DNA of 35,984 nt from Rhizobacter sp. (GCA_014380155.1 JACMKJ010000488.1:1-35984), one strand, 5' to 3'. Numbered from the stretch's first letter, positions 24,228 to 32,460 are shown. The notes: generated by a model not told the origin, from the letters alone. Made by a program: numbers and translations.

Positions 24228-24880
24228 TCTTGATCAACCTGCTCCCGCATCGGGAAGAAAAGCGCAAACGGCGCAAGGCGGCCTTTTTTCTCGGGCTTGG
24301 CTTGGCAGCTGTTGCAGGCGCGGTGGTTGTGGGCGTCTGGTACTTGGTGTTGCAGCAAATGACCACGGGTCAGCAGCAACGCAACGAGTTTCTGACCGCC
24401 GAGATTCGCAAGCTTGAAGTGCAGATCAAAGACATCGCCACCTTGCGTGCGGAGATCGAGGCTTTGAAGGCCAGGCAGAAGGCCGTAGAAGATCTTCAGA
24501 TCGATCGCAACGTGCCTGTGCATGTGCTGAACGAACTCGTCAAACAAACGCCCGAGGGCATTTACTACCGAACCATTAAACAAGATGGCCAGGTTCTGAC
24601 GCTGGTGGGTGTGGCTCAGACGAATGAGCGCGTGTCCGAGTTGTTGCGCAACACCGGCAACAGTTCCGAGTGGTTGATGCGCCCGGAATTGGTCGAAATC
24701 AAGGTCGCCACGGTGCAAGGCGCTAATCGCGAACAGAAGCGGCTTTTTGACTTCTCGATGCGCGTGAGCATCAAGCGCCCGCAAGACGTTGACGCGAAAG
24801 CGGCTGCAGAGGCGGCGTCTGGGGTGGTGCCACAACCTGGGGCCAAGGGTACGACCGCTGGCAACCCAGCGAAACCCTGA
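24224..24880 (+). CDS. pilN: Type IV pilus assembly protein PilN
   Basis: A 218-residue bitopic inner-membrane protein starting at the GTG that overlaps the pilM stop. The N-terminal MILINLLPHREEKRKRR holds the conserved INLLPxR motif that docks onto PilM. One membrane segment follows at about 20-42, then a periplasmic coiled coil (around residues 45-90, TAEIRKLEVQIKDIATLR) and a ferredoxin-like domain (EGIYYRTIKQDGQVLTLVGV). The C-terminal 30 residues are an Ala/Gly/Pro-rich extension slightly longer than usual. Together with PilO it forms heterodimers linking PilM and PilC to PilP. Confidence 0.95.
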   Translation: MILINLLPHREEKRKRRKAAFFLGLGLAAVAGAVVVGVWYLVLQQMTTGQQQRNEFLTAEIRKLEVQIKDIATLRAEIEALKARQKAVEDLQIDRNVPVHVLNELVKQTPEGIYYRTIKQDGQVLTLVGVAQTNERVSELLRNTGNSSEWLMRPELVEIKVATVQGANREQKRLFDFSMRVSIKRPQDVDAKAAAEAASGVVPQPGAKGTTAGNPAKP

Positions 24881-24893
24881 AAGTACGCACGCC

Positions 24894-25607
24894 ATGGCCA
24901 CTCAAGCTAAATCCGTCAATATCGATCTGAACTCGGTGTTTGGTGCCGCGGCATCACAATTCCGAGGGCTCAACCCGAACGAGCCGGGCCAGTGGCCCAT
25001 GCTGCCCAAGATTGCCACCTGGATCGTGCTGGCAACTCTTGTAGTTGTTGTTGGTTGGTTCTTGCTGCTGGCCAGCGCTGACGAAGAGCTGCAGTCCGAA
25101 CGCGCTAAAGAGCCCGTGCTCAAACAAGACTATCGCGGCAAACTCGCGCAGGCCGTCAACCTTGAAGAGTTGCGCAAGCAAAAGCTGCAGGTTGAGGAAT
25201 ACGTGACGCAGCTGGAGAAACAGCTGCCTGGCAAGGCCGAGATGGACGCTCTGCTTTCCGACATCAACCAGGCCGGCTTGGGAAGAGGTCTCCAGTTTGA
25301 ACTCTTCAGGCCAGGGCAAGTGCTCGTGAAGGACTACTACGCCGAGTTGCCGATTGCGTTGCGCGTGTCAGGCCGATATCACGACATCGGCAACTTCGCT
25401 GCCGACGTGGCCAACCTCTCTCGGATTGTCACGCTGCACGGGCTGACCATTGCGACGGCCAAAGATGCGGCCGGCAAGGACAACTCCGGATTGCTTGCGA
25501 TGGATGCCACTGCTCGCACCTATCGCTACCTCGACGCCAACGAGGTGAACGAACAAAGAGCGGCGGCTGCAAAGGCCGCTGGTGCCAAAGCGGGAGCTAA
25601 GAAATGA
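24894..25607 (+). CDS. pilO: Type IV pilus assembly protein PilO
   Basis: A 237-residue bitopic protein from the ATG at 24894, 13 bases after pilN. The cytoplasmic N-terminus includes FGAAASQFRGLNPNEPGQWP, a standard PilO motif. A membrane segment lies at about 40-60. A periplasmic coiled coil (LAQAVNLEELRKQKLQVEEY) and a ferredoxin-like domain with YYAELPIALRVSGRYHDIGN follow. VANLSRIVTLHGLTI is also conserved. The tail is Ala/Lys-rich (KAAGAKAGAKK). It overlaps pilP by four bases (ATGA). Confidence 0.96.
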   Translation: MATQAKSVNIDLNSVFGAAASQFRGLNPNEPGQWPMLPKIATWIVLATLVVVVGWFLLLASADEELQSERAKEPVLKQDYRGKLAQAVNLEELRKQKLQVEEYVTQLEKQLPGKAEMDALLSDINQAGLGRGLQFELFRPGQVLVKDYYAELPIALRVSGRYHDIGNFAADVANLSRIVTLHGLTIATAKDAAGKDNSGLLAMDATARTYRYLDANEVNEQRAAAAKAAGAKAGAKK

Positions 25608-26152
25608 AGGGCACGTTTGTGCGCTCTGTTGGAGCGCTTTGCGCCGCAGCGTTCGTTTCGTTGGGTCTGCTGGGTTGCAGTGGCGCTCAAGACGAGTTGC
25701 AACAGTGGATCGAACAACAACGGCGCGAGGCGAAGCCGAGTGTCTCTCCGTTGTCGGCACCGAAGAAGTTCAACCCTCAAGCCTACTTGGCTGGCAATGC
25801 GGTTGAGCCCTTCAGCAGCCAGAAGCTGACAGTGGCCATCAAACAAGAAGCCCGGCAATCCAACTCCTTGCTTGCGGCGGAAATCAATCGCCGCAAAGAG
25901 CCTCTTGAGGCTTACCCCATCGACAGCATGAGCATGGTGGGCAGCGTGACCAAACAAGGGCGGCCTTATGCGCTCTTGAAGGTGGACAACCTTCTGTACC
26001 AGGTCAAACAAGGTGATTACCTGGGCCAGAACTACGGAAAGATCACCAAGATTTCCGAGACCGACATTGCGTTTCGCGAGATTGTTCAGGATGCAGCGGG
26101 CGAGTGGATTGAGCGCACCAGCTCCCTTCAGCTTCAGGAGACGGCGCGATGA
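25604..26152 (+). CDS. pilP: Type IV pilus lipoprotein PilP
   Basis: A 182-residue lipoprotein that links the PilN/PilO inner-membrane complex to the PilQ secretin. The signal sequence ends in LLGC with the acylated cysteine at residue 25. A flexible region follows, with FNPQAYLAGNAVEPFSSQKL, then the compact beta-sandwich domain: YPIDSMSMVGSVTKQGRPYA, LLKVDNLLYQVKQGDYLGQN and YGKITKISETDI. These are strongly conserved in PilP. It overlaps both neighbours by four bases (ATGA on each side), so stoichiometry is probably set by coupled translation. Confidence 0.96.
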   Translation: MKGTFVRSVGALCAAAFVSLGLLGCSGAQDELQQWIEQQRREAKPSVSPLSAPKKFNPQAYLAGNAVEPFSSQKLTVAIKQEARQSNSLLAAEINRRKEPLEAYPIDSMSMVGSVTKQGRPYALLKVDNLLYQVKQGDYLGQNYGKITKISETDIAFREIVQDAAGEWIERTSSLQLQETAR

Positions 26153-28305
26153 AGAACATGCAGGAGATACAGATCATGGGTAATTTGCGGGCTCGTGTCC
26201 TGGCGCTCGCGTTGCTCGTCGCCGCGCCCGGGATGGCTTTGGCACAGAACGCGATCCAGTCGATCAGCAGCACACAGCAGTCTGGCTCAGAGGTGGTGCG
26301 AATCGAATTGTCGGAGCCACTGGCTGCTGTGCCATCTGGCTTCACGGTGCAAACACCGCCCCGCATCGCCCTGGATCTGCCGAACGTCGGCAATGCGATG
26401 GGTCGCTCCAACATCGAGATCAATCAAGGTAACCTGCGGTCGGTGAATGTGGCGCAAGCCGGTGACCGCACGCGGCTGGTGCTGAACCTGAAACAGGCGG
26501 CGAACTACAAGGCGCAGATTCAAGGCAAAGTCTTGATGGTCGTGATGGAGAGCTCGGCCTCCTCCGCAGCTCAAAGCGCAGCGGCTGAGCCGGTGCGTTT
26601 TGCCGAGCCTCTGAACCAGTCTCAGCTGGCGCTGAAAGGCATTGACTTCCGTCGAGGCCAGGATGGGTCCGGGCGCGTTGTGGTGGATCTGCCTAACAAT
26701 CAAGTGGGCGTTGACATTCGCCAGCAAGGCCAGAGCTTGGTGGTGGAATTCTTGCGCTCTAGCCTTCCCGAGAACCTGCGCCGCAAGCTCGACGTGACGG
26801 ATTTCGGAACGCCTGTTCAATCGGTGTCGACCTTCCAGAACGGTGACCGTGTGCGCATGGTGGTCGAGCCCCGCGGTGCGTGGGAGCACAGTGCTTACCA
26901 AACGGATAACCAGTTTGTGCTGGAGGTGCGAGTTCAGAAAACTGATCCAAACAAGCTGGTCCAGGGGCCTGGCTATGCGGGTGAGAAGTTGTCTCTGAAC
27001 TTCCAGAACATTGAAGTGCGCGCCTTGCTGCAAGTGATCGCTGATTTCACCAACTTCAATGTGGTGACCAGTGACACTGTCACAGGCAATGTGACGCTTC
27101 GCCTGAAGGACGTTCCTTGGGATCAAGCGCTTGACATCATCCTCCAAGCCAAGGGGCTTGGCCTGCGCAAATCCGGCAACGTGATCTTGATCGCCCCCAA
27201 AGACGAACTGGCTGCGAAGGAAAAGGTCGACCTTGAAGCCAAGGCGCAGGTCGCCAGCTTGGAGCCGGTGAGGACGCAATCCTTCCAACTGAACTACACC
27301 AAGGCCGAAGAAGTCGCTAAGGGCTTGACTGGTCAAAGTGGCGGTGGGGGTGGTGGTGGGGCGTCTTCGCGCATCCTTTCTCCGAGAGGCAGTGTGATCG
27401 CGGAGTCACGCACGAACCAGCTGTTCATCACCGACATCCCATCCAAGTTGGAAGAGGTGCAGGCGATGATTGCAAAGATCGACATCCCTGTCAGGCAGGT
27501 GCTGATTGAGGCTCGAATTGTCGAGGCGGGTGACTCCTTCGGGCGCTCTCTTGGGGTCAAGCTGGGCTCTACCGATCTGCGCGGTTTGCGTGGCGGCGTG
27601 GCCGGCTACGGGACCCCCGACATGAGCGTCGGCATCGGTGGCAACATGAACGCCATCGGGCTTCAAACAGGTCAGGTGGCTGGCACGAGCGTGCCGTTCA
27701 ACGACTCGCAGTTCATCAGCCTGCCCGCAGTGGGGCAAAACAATTACAGCGCCGCGACGTTTGCTGTTTCGCTGTTCAGCGCGGCAGCCAACCGCTTCCT
27801 CAATCTTGAGATTTCGGCTCTCGAAGCCGATGGCAAGGGCAAGATTGTTTCGAGCCCTCGTGTGATCACCGCAGACCAGGTCAAAGCGTTGATTGAGCAA
27901 GGCGAAGAGTTGCCTTACCAGACCGCCACTTCAAGCGGTGCAACAGCGCTCCAATTCCGGAAGGCCAACCTCAGGTTGGAAGTCACACCTCAGATCACAC
28001 CTGAAGGTAATGTCATTCTTGATGTGGATGTCAACAAGGACAGCGTGGGAAGATCAACTGCAGCGGGCTTCGCAATCGATACCAAACATGTCCGCACTCA
28101 GATCTTGGTCGAAAATGGTGGCACGGTCGTTATCGGCGGCATCTACACGCAGTCCGAGCGTGAAGACGTGACCAAGGTTCCTTTGTTAGGTGACATACCT
28201 TTGTTGGGTAATCTGTTCAAGACCAGAACCCGCACGACGGCCAAGACTGAACTGCTGGTGTTCTTGACACCCAAGGTGATCAGCGATCGGGGGGCGGCGC
28301 GATGA
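26149..28305 (+). CDS. pilQ: Type IV pilus secretin PilQ
   Basis: A 718-residue outer-membrane secretin through which type IV pili extend. The ATG at 26149 overlaps pilP; an in-frame ATG at 26176 gives a tidier signal peptide (MGNLRARVLALALLVAAPGMALAQ when counted from there in two pieces) and may be the true start. Two AMIN domains that bind peptidoglycan lie at about 40-130 and 165-260. The STN/N0 domain (LSLNFQNIEVRALLQVIADF) begins near residue 280, followed by N1. A glycine run (GQSGGGGGGGASS) is followed by NQLFITDIPSKLEEVQ and the C-terminal secretin domain ending VPLLGDIPLLGNLF. The stop overlaps the following lipoprotein gene (ATGA). Confidence 0.96.
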   Translation: MKNMQEIQIMGNLRARVLALALLVAAPGMALAQNAIQSISSTQQSGSEVVRIELSEPLAAVPSGFTVQTPPRIALDLPNVGNAMGRSNIEINQGNLRSVNVAQAGDRTRLVLNLKQAANYKAQIQGKVLMVVMESSASSAAQSAAAEPVRFAEPLNQSQLALKGIDFRRGQDGSGRVVVDLPNNQVGVDIRQQGQSLVVEFLRSSLPENLRRKLDVTDFGTPVQSVSTFQNGDRVRMVVEPRGAWEHSAYQTDNQFVLEVRVQKTDPNKLVQGPGYAGEKLSLNFQNIEVRALLQVIADFTNFNVVTSDTVTGNVTLRLKDVPWDQALDIILQAKGLGLRKSGNVILIAPKDELAAKEKVDLEAKAQVASLEPVRTQSFQLNYTKAEEVAKGLTGQSGGGGGGGASSRILSPRGSVIAESRTNQLFITDIPSKLEEVQAMIAKIDIPVRQVLIEARIVEAGDSFGRSLGVKLGSTDLRGLRGGVAGYGTPDMSVGIGGNMNAIGLQTGQVAGTSVPFNDSQFISLPAVGQNNYSAATFAVSLFSAAANRFLNLEISALEADGKGKIVSSPRVITADQVKALIEQGEELPYQTATSSGATALQFRKANLRLEVTPQITPEGNVILDVDVNKDSVGRSTAAGFAIDTKHVRTQILVENGGTVVIGGIYTQSEREDVTKVPLLGDIPLLGNLFKTRTRTTAKTELLVFLTPKVISDRGAAR

Positions 28306-28769
28306 GCGCCGGCAAGTTTGAGCAGACATTTGCAAAACGGGTGAAATCGATGAAAGCAAATCCGAAGTCCGCCTTTGTGGCGATGGTGGCTGTGCTGGCG
28401 ATGACGGCGTGTGGGGGCAGTTCCGACGACGGTGCCGGGCAAATCTCCGCGTTCCAAGTCAGCCCCGACGCAATTACCCTGAATTCAGGCGACGATTTTT
28501 GTCCCGCCACCGACTCCAGAGTGGCCGATGTCCAGGTAGTAGGGGGCACTGCTCCTTATCGGGTGACCAGCAGTCAACACCTGGCGATCACTTTCGGGCC
28601 AGCGGGCAGCACAGCGCCGACCACCCAGGGCTCATACACCGTTTCCAACCGCAATGGGCAGTTCGCGGTGTTCGTTACGGGTTGCCTTGATTTGCCCATT
28701 ACCGTTTTGGATGATCTCGGTCGTCTCGCGACGGTACAAATCACTGCGGCATCCGGGTCTGGTAGCTAA
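28302..28769 (+). CDS. Unrecognised small lipoprotein translationally coupled to pilQ
   Basis: I do not recognise this 155-residue product. The ATG overlaps the pilQ stop (ATGA at 28302-28305). An alternative ATG at 28350 gives a cleaner signal peptide (MKANPKSAFVAMVAVLAMTAC). In either case a lipobox-like MTAC puts an acylated cysteine at residue 37 with glycine at +2, compatible with outer-membrane sorting. The mature part starts with a short Gly/Ser/Asp linker. What follows is predicted by eye to be a beta-rich, Ig-like domain: ISAFQVSPDAITLNSG, DVQVVGGTAPYRVTSSQ, GSYTVSNRNGQFAVFV and LPITVLDDLGRLATVQI. Two further cysteines (C67, C128) could form a disulfide. Position between pilQ and aroK suggests a link to the secretin, but no function can be assigned. 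Confidence 0.8.
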   Translation: MSAGKFEQTFAKRVKSMKANPKSAFVAMVAVLAMTACGGSSDDGAGQISAFQVSPDAITLNSGDDFCPATDSRVADVQVVGGTAPYRVTSSQHLAITFGPAGSTAPTTQGSYTVSNRNGQFAVFVTGCLDLPITVLDDLGRLATVQITAASGSGS

Positions 28770-28791
28770 CGGCGGCGGGCAGTAGCGCCTC

Positions 28792-29376
28792 ATGACGGTG
28801 TGGGCGAATAGAGCTCGCATCGCCTTGGTGGGCATGCCTGGCGGCGGCAAGTCAACTGTTGGCCGCCAACTGGCCAAACGTCTCCATTGGCAGTTCGATG
28901 ATTCGGACACATTGATAGAAAAGCGCCTGGGATGCTCGATTCGCAGCTACTTTGCCTCTCAAGGTGAAAGCGCGTTTCGCGACGTCGAAGAATCGGTCAT
29001 TGAAAAGGCGGCATCCGGCGACCGCCTGGTGTTGGCCACCGGCGGAGGCGCAGTGCTTCGTGAGCGCAATCGCCACGCCCTCAACTCTCGTTGCCACGTG
29101 ATCTACCTTCGGTCTTCACCGGAGGAGCTGTTTCGCCGGCTGCGCAACGACACCACTCGCCCCTTGCTCCAAGTCACCGACCCACTGGCGCGCTTGCGGG
29201 AGCTCTTCGACGAACGAGATCCCCTCTACCGCGAGGTGTCTCACTTCACCGTCGAGACGGGGCGCCCATCGGTTGCATCACTCGTGAACATGGTGTTGAT
29301 GCAGCTTGAACTTGCCGGTGTCATCGACCCTGATCTGGTGCCATCCCCCGTCGGCGTGCCCACGACCCCGCACTAA
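28792..29376 (+). CDS. aroK: Shikimate kinase AroK
   Basis: A 194-residue cytoplasmic kinase that phosphorylates shikimate at the 3-hydroxyl in aromatic amino acid synthesis. The P-loop is GMPGGGKST (residues 14-22). The shikimate-binding DSD motif is at FDDSDTLIEK, the arginine region in FASQGESAFRDVE, and the glycine loop in LATGGGAVLR (81-90). The lid contains RNDTTRPLLQ. The C-terminal 20 residues extend slightly beyond the usual end. It precedes aroB, the enzyme of an earlier step, as in many proteobacteria. AroK downstream of pilQ is a long-conserved arrangement. Confidence 0.96.
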   Translation: MTVWANRARIALVGMPGGGKSTVGRQLAKRLHWQFDDSDTLIEKRLGCSIRSYFASQGESAFRDVEESVIEKAASGDRLVLATGGGAVLRERNRHALNSRCHVIYLRSSPEELFRRLRNDTTRPLLQVTDPLARLRELFDERDPLYREVSHFTVETGRPSVASLVNMVLMQLELAGVIDPDLVPSPVGVPTTPH

Positions 29377-29409
29377 AAAGCCAAGCGCTCGCCCGCTACA
29401 CTTCTGCGC

Positions 29410-30501
29410 ATGCGCACGCAAACTGAGCGAGTCGACATCCAACTGGGCGACCGCAGCTATGACATCCTGATAGGCAGCGGCTTGCTCGCACAAAGTGTCA
29501 GTTTTGACGGCGTGCAGCGTGCATCGAGTGCGGTTATCGTGACCAATCCGACCGTCGCCAGCCTGTATTCAGCGCAACTGCACACGGCATTGCGAACCCT
29601 CTATCCGAAGGTTTTGCAGATCGAACTCCAGGACGGTGAGGCCTTCAAGGACTGGAGCTCACTCAACCAGATCTTCGAAGCGCTGCTGAGCGCCGGCTGT
29701 GACCGCAAGACCGTGATCTATGCGCTGGGTGGTGGTGTGGTTGGCGATGTGGCGGGCTTCGCCGCTGCTTGCTACATGCGTGGTGTCCCCTTCGTCCAGG
29801 TACCGACCACCTTGCTGGCGCAAGTGGACTCGTCGGTGGGTGGCAAGACCGCGATCAACCACCCGCTTGGCAAGAACATGATCGGTGCGTTCTACCAACC
29901 ACTGCGTGTGGTTGCCGACTTGGATACGCTCGATACCTTGCCAGACCGCGAGCTCTCCGCCGGCTTGGCCGAGGTTATCAAGTACGGCCCGATCGCCGAC
30001 GATGCGTTTCTGAGCTGGATCGAAACCAACCTCGATGCCCTTTGGGCTCGCGACAAGGCTGCTCTTGCGCATGCCGTGAAGCGCTCGTGCGAGATCAAGG
30101 CGTGGGTGGTGAGTCAGGATGAGCGCGAGTCTGGCGTGCGCGCCATCCTCAACTTCGGCCACACCTTCGGACATGCCATTGAAGCAGGCCTCGGTTATGG
30201 CGCGTGGTTGCATGGCGAGGCTGTGGGTTGCGGCATGGTGATGGCGGCCGACTTGTCGCGCCGGCTTGGCTTGATCGACACTGCTTACGTCGACCGCCTC
30301 ACCCGCTTGATCGAACGTGCCAAGCTACCGATCCGAGGCCCAGCCCTTGGATCTGAGCGTTACCTGGAGCTGATGCGCGTTGACAAGAAGTCAGAAGGCG
30401 GTGAAATACGATTTGTGGTGATCGATGCGCCGGGCCGGGCGTCCATGCGCGCAGCACCCGATGCCGTCGTGCGCGACGTGATCGCCACGCACACCGCTTG
30501 A
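29410..30501 (+). CDS. aroB: 3-dehydroquinate synthase AroB
   Basis: A 363-residue NAD- and metal-dependent enzyme converting DAHP to 3-dehydroquinate. The NAD-binding stretch GGGVVGDVAGFAAACYMRG (108-126) and VPTTLLAQVDSSVGGKTAIN (131-150) are diagnostic. Metal ligands are E188 in LAEVIKYG, a histidine in LNFGHTFGHAIE and the histidine in WLHGEAV. The C-terminal DKKSEGGEIRFVVID is also conserved. It starts 33 bases after aroK and is followed by dgt after 28 bases, so the three may share a transcript. All catalytic residues look intact. Confidence 0.97.
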   Translation: MRTQTERVDIQLGDRSYDILIGSGLLAQSVSFDGVQRASSAVIVTNPTVASLYSAQLHTALRTLYPKVLQIELQDGEAFKDWSSLNQIFEALLSAGCDRKTVIYALGGGVVGDVAGFAAACYMRGVPFVQVPTTLLAQVDSSVGGKTAINHPLGKNMIGAFYQPLRVVADLDTLDTLPDRELSAGLAEVIKYGPIADDAFLSWIETNLDALWARDKAALAHAVKRSCEIKAWVVSQDERESGVRAILNFGHTFGHAIEAGLGYGAWLHGEAVGCGMVMAADLSRRLGLIDTAYVDRLTRLIERAKLPIRGPALGSERYLELMRVDKKSEGGEIRFVVIDAPGRASMRAAPDAVVRDVIATHTA

Positions 30502-30529
30502 TCGCAAGGCGCAGCTGAGCCCTCTGTCC

Positions 30530-31663
30530 ATGCTGCAGCCATTTGCGTGCGACCCGACGGCCTCACGAGGCCGGCGGCACCCGGAGCCTTCGGCGCCCAC
30601 GCGCAGCGAATACCAACGTGACCGTGATCGCATCGTGCACAGCACGGCTTTCCGCCGTCTGGTCTACAAAACTCAGGTCTTCCTGAACCACGAAGGCGAC
30701 CTCTTCCGCACGCGGTTGACTCATTCACTCGAAGTCGCGCAACTCGGCCGCTCCATCGCTCGAACACTCGGCCTGAATGAAGATCTCGTCGAAGCCATCG
30801 CCCTTGCACACGATCTGGGCCACACCCCGTTTGGACACGCCGGGCAGGATGCGCTGAACGAGTGCTTGCGTGTCGCCGACCCGTCTAGCGGGGGCTTTGA
30901 ACACAATTTGCAGAGCCTGCGGGTGGTCGACTTTCTGGAGGAGCGCTATCCGGACTTCGACGGACTCAACCTGACCTTCGAGACCCGAGAGGGTGTTCTC
31001 AAGCATTGCTCGCTGCGCCATGCCGAGCGACTGGTAGTGGCCGAGCCGCAGGGGGTGGGGCGTCGTTTCCTCGATCGCACCCAACCCAGCCTCGAAGCCC
31101 AGCTGTGCAACCTGGCCGATGAGATTGCGTACAACGCCCACGATGTGGACGACGGTGTGCGCTCCGGTCTGATCAACATGGAGCAACTGCAAGACCTTGC
31201 CTTGTTCGCCCGCTTTCGCCAGCAAGCGATCGCACAGCACCCGGGGCTCGCCGGCCGGCGACTCTTGTTCGAAAGCATTCGCCGCATGCTGTCGGCCCAG
31301 GTGTACGACGTGCTCGATGCCACCGGGGCCGCCCTGCGGGAGGCCGGGCCGAGTCATGTCGATGAAGTGCGTGCGGCGCCTGCGCTGGTTCGCTTCAGCC
31401 CGGCCATGGCCCGAGAAAGTGTCGAGCTCAAAAATTTTCTGCGCACCAACCTCTACCGGCACCCTCAGGTGGTGGCCACCACGGATCATGCCAAGCAGGT
31501 AATTCACGACCTCTTCCTCGCCTATCAAAAAGATCCTGGAGAGTGGGCGCTTGCACGAAGAGAAGTTCGCTTGAGAGATATCGCCGACTACATCGCCGGC
31601 ATGACCGACCGTTTTGCCATGCGCGAGCATGAGCGGCTGACCGGGCGGCGGCTCTTCGACTGA
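30530..31663 (+). CDS. dgt: dGTPase-like HD-domain deoxynucleoside triphosphohydrolase
   Basis: A 377-residue HD-superfamily enzyme of the dGTPase family (type 2 subfamily, Dgt-like), which releases tripolyphosphate from dNTPs. The N-terminal SEYQRDRDRIVHSTAFRRLVYKTQVF leads to the metal site when read in parts: H65 (RLTHSLEVAQ), H94-D95 (LAHDLGHTPFGH) and further histidines H98 and H103. The EIAYNAHDVDDGVRSG motif supplies the last aspartate. C-terminal LRDIADYIAGMTDRFAM is typical of the family. Substrate range in this subfamily varies, so strict dGTP specificity should not be assumed. It follows aroB and is five bases from the RAYT-like gene, suggesting they are transcribed together. Confidence 0.93.
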   Translation: MLQPFACDPTASRGRRHPEPSAPTRSEYQRDRDRIVHSTAFRRLVYKTQVFLNHEGDLFRTRLTHSLEVAQLGRSIARTLGLNEDLVEAIALAHDLGHTPFGHAGQDALNECLRVADPSSGGFEHNLQSLRVVDFLEERYPDFDGLNLTFETREGVLKHCSLRHAERLVVAEPQGVGRRFLDRTQPSLEAQLCNLADEIAYNAHDVDDGVRSGLINMEQLQDLALFARFRQQAIAQHPGLAGRRLLFESIRRMLSAQVYDVLDATGAALREAGPSHVDEVRAAPALVRFSPAMARESVELKNFLRTNLYRHPQVVATTDHAKQVIHDLFLAYQKDPGEWALARREVRLRDIADYIAGMTDRFAMREHERLTGRRLFD

Positions 31664-31667
31664 GCTC

Positions 31668-32363
31668 ATGGCGCGCCTCACCCGCCTGTGTGTCCCTGGC
31701 TGGCCTCACCTGGTCATGCAGTCTGGGCACAACCATCAGCCGGTGTTTCAGGACGATGTCGACCGCAAGCTCTTTATCGAGTTGCTGCAATCAGCAGCTT
31801 CGACCCACGGCGTGGGGGTACACGCCTACACCTTGCTCGACGACGAAGTTCGGCTGCTCGCCACGCCGGCCGATGTCGACAGCCTCAGCCGCATGATGCA
31901 AGCGGTGGGGCGCCGCTATGGCAGCGCTTTCAACCGCCGCCACGGCCACACGGGCAGTCTGTGGGAGGGGCGATTCAGGGCAACGGTCATCGAGCCGGAA
32001 CGCCACTTGCTTGATTGCATGCGTTACGTCGAACAAGAGGCCGCAGGCGATGAAGCCGGCACGGGTTTGGGGCAGCGTTTGTGGTCTAGCGCGGCTCATC
32101 ATCTGGGCGAGCGGGTCGATCCGTTGATCAGCGACCACCTTCTCTATTGGTCTTTGGGCAATACACCGTTTGAGCGAGAAGCTGCATACAGAGACTTGCT
32201 GCAGCAGGCGCTCACTCCATCAGAAGTGTTCTCGATATCAGCAGCCGCCAGGAAAGGGTGGCCACTGGGATCTGGCGGCTTCCTGACAGAGTTGTCGGCC
32301 AGCACACCAAGGAGATTGGCGCCGTTGCCGCGCGGGAGGCCTCGCAGGACGGCTGTTGATTGA
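31668..32363 (+). CDS. Degenerate REP-associated (RAYT/Y1) transposase-like protein
   Basis: A 231-residue homologue of the Y1 transposase group that is associated with REP elements. Family features are QSGHNHQPVFQDDVDRKLF, VHAYTLLDDEVRLLATP, LSRMMQAVGRRYGSAFNRRH, and HTGSLWEGRFRATVIEPERH. The metal-binding HUH motif, NHVH in active members, reads DEVR (E60, R62), so both histidines are gone. The usual LNPVRAG after the catalytic tyrosine reads EQEAAG, although Y120 remains in CMRYV. The C-terminal half (DPLISDHLLYWSLGNTPFER, KGWPLGS) matches the long form seen in betaproteobacteria. The frame is open and starts five bases after dgt. It is therefore an intact gene whose product is probably not a transposase and may be a domesticated DNA-binding protein. 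Confidence 0.8.
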   Translation: MARLTRLCVPGWPHLVMQSGHNHQPVFQDDVDRKLFIELLQSAASTHGVGVHAYTLLDDEVRLLATPADVDSLSRMMQAVGRRYGSAFNRRHGHTGSLWEGRFRATVIEPERHLLDCMRYVEQEAAGDEAGTGLGQRLWSSAAHHLGERVDPLISDHLLYWSLGNTPFEREAAYRDLLQQALTPSEVFSISAAARKGWPLGSGGFLTELSASTPRRLAPLPRGRPRRTAVD

Positions 32364-32384
32364 TATGCCCCCAATTAATTTGAC
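32361..32384 (+). repeat. Repeat unit 1 downstream of the RAYT-like gene
   Basis: The unit contains GCCCCCAATTAATTTGAC and begins at the stop codon of the RAYT-like gene. It resembles the unit 48 bases further on (CCCC followed by A/T-rich AATTAATT or ATTTAATT). Such CCCCAATT-type motifs next to RAYT genes suggest a decayed REP element. Confidence 0.4.
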
Positions 32385-32410
32385 TGCGCCTCTGATGCTG
32401 TTCAAATAGA

Positions 32411-32434
32411 TTCAGACCCCATTTAATTCCGTTG
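32411..32434 (+). repeat. Repeat unit 2 next to the gltB promoter
   Basis: TTCAGACCCCATTTAATTCC is a diverged direct copy of the unit at 32361. It runs up to the gltB -35 hexamer at 32432. Between the two units lies a spacer of about 26 bases with no gene. Confidence 0.4.
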
Positions 32435-32460
32435 AAGACCCTGCTGCGCTGCAGTATTCT
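32432..32460 (+). promoter_or_regulatory. Sigma-70 promoter of gltB
   Basis: TTGAAG (32432-32437) and TATTCT (32455-32460) are exactly 17 bases apart, matching four of six bases at both hexamers. Transcription from about 32467 gives a leader of roughly 28 bases with GGAG at 32485-32488, six bases before the ATG. The spacer contains CTGCTGCGCTGCAG, a short imperfect palindrome that could bind a regulator. Confidence 0.6.

Noticed and set aside
27340..27375. Glycine run in pilQ as a possible repeat or assembly artefact
   Set aside because: The frame is maintained and a flexible Gly/Ser linker between N-domains is normal in secretins.
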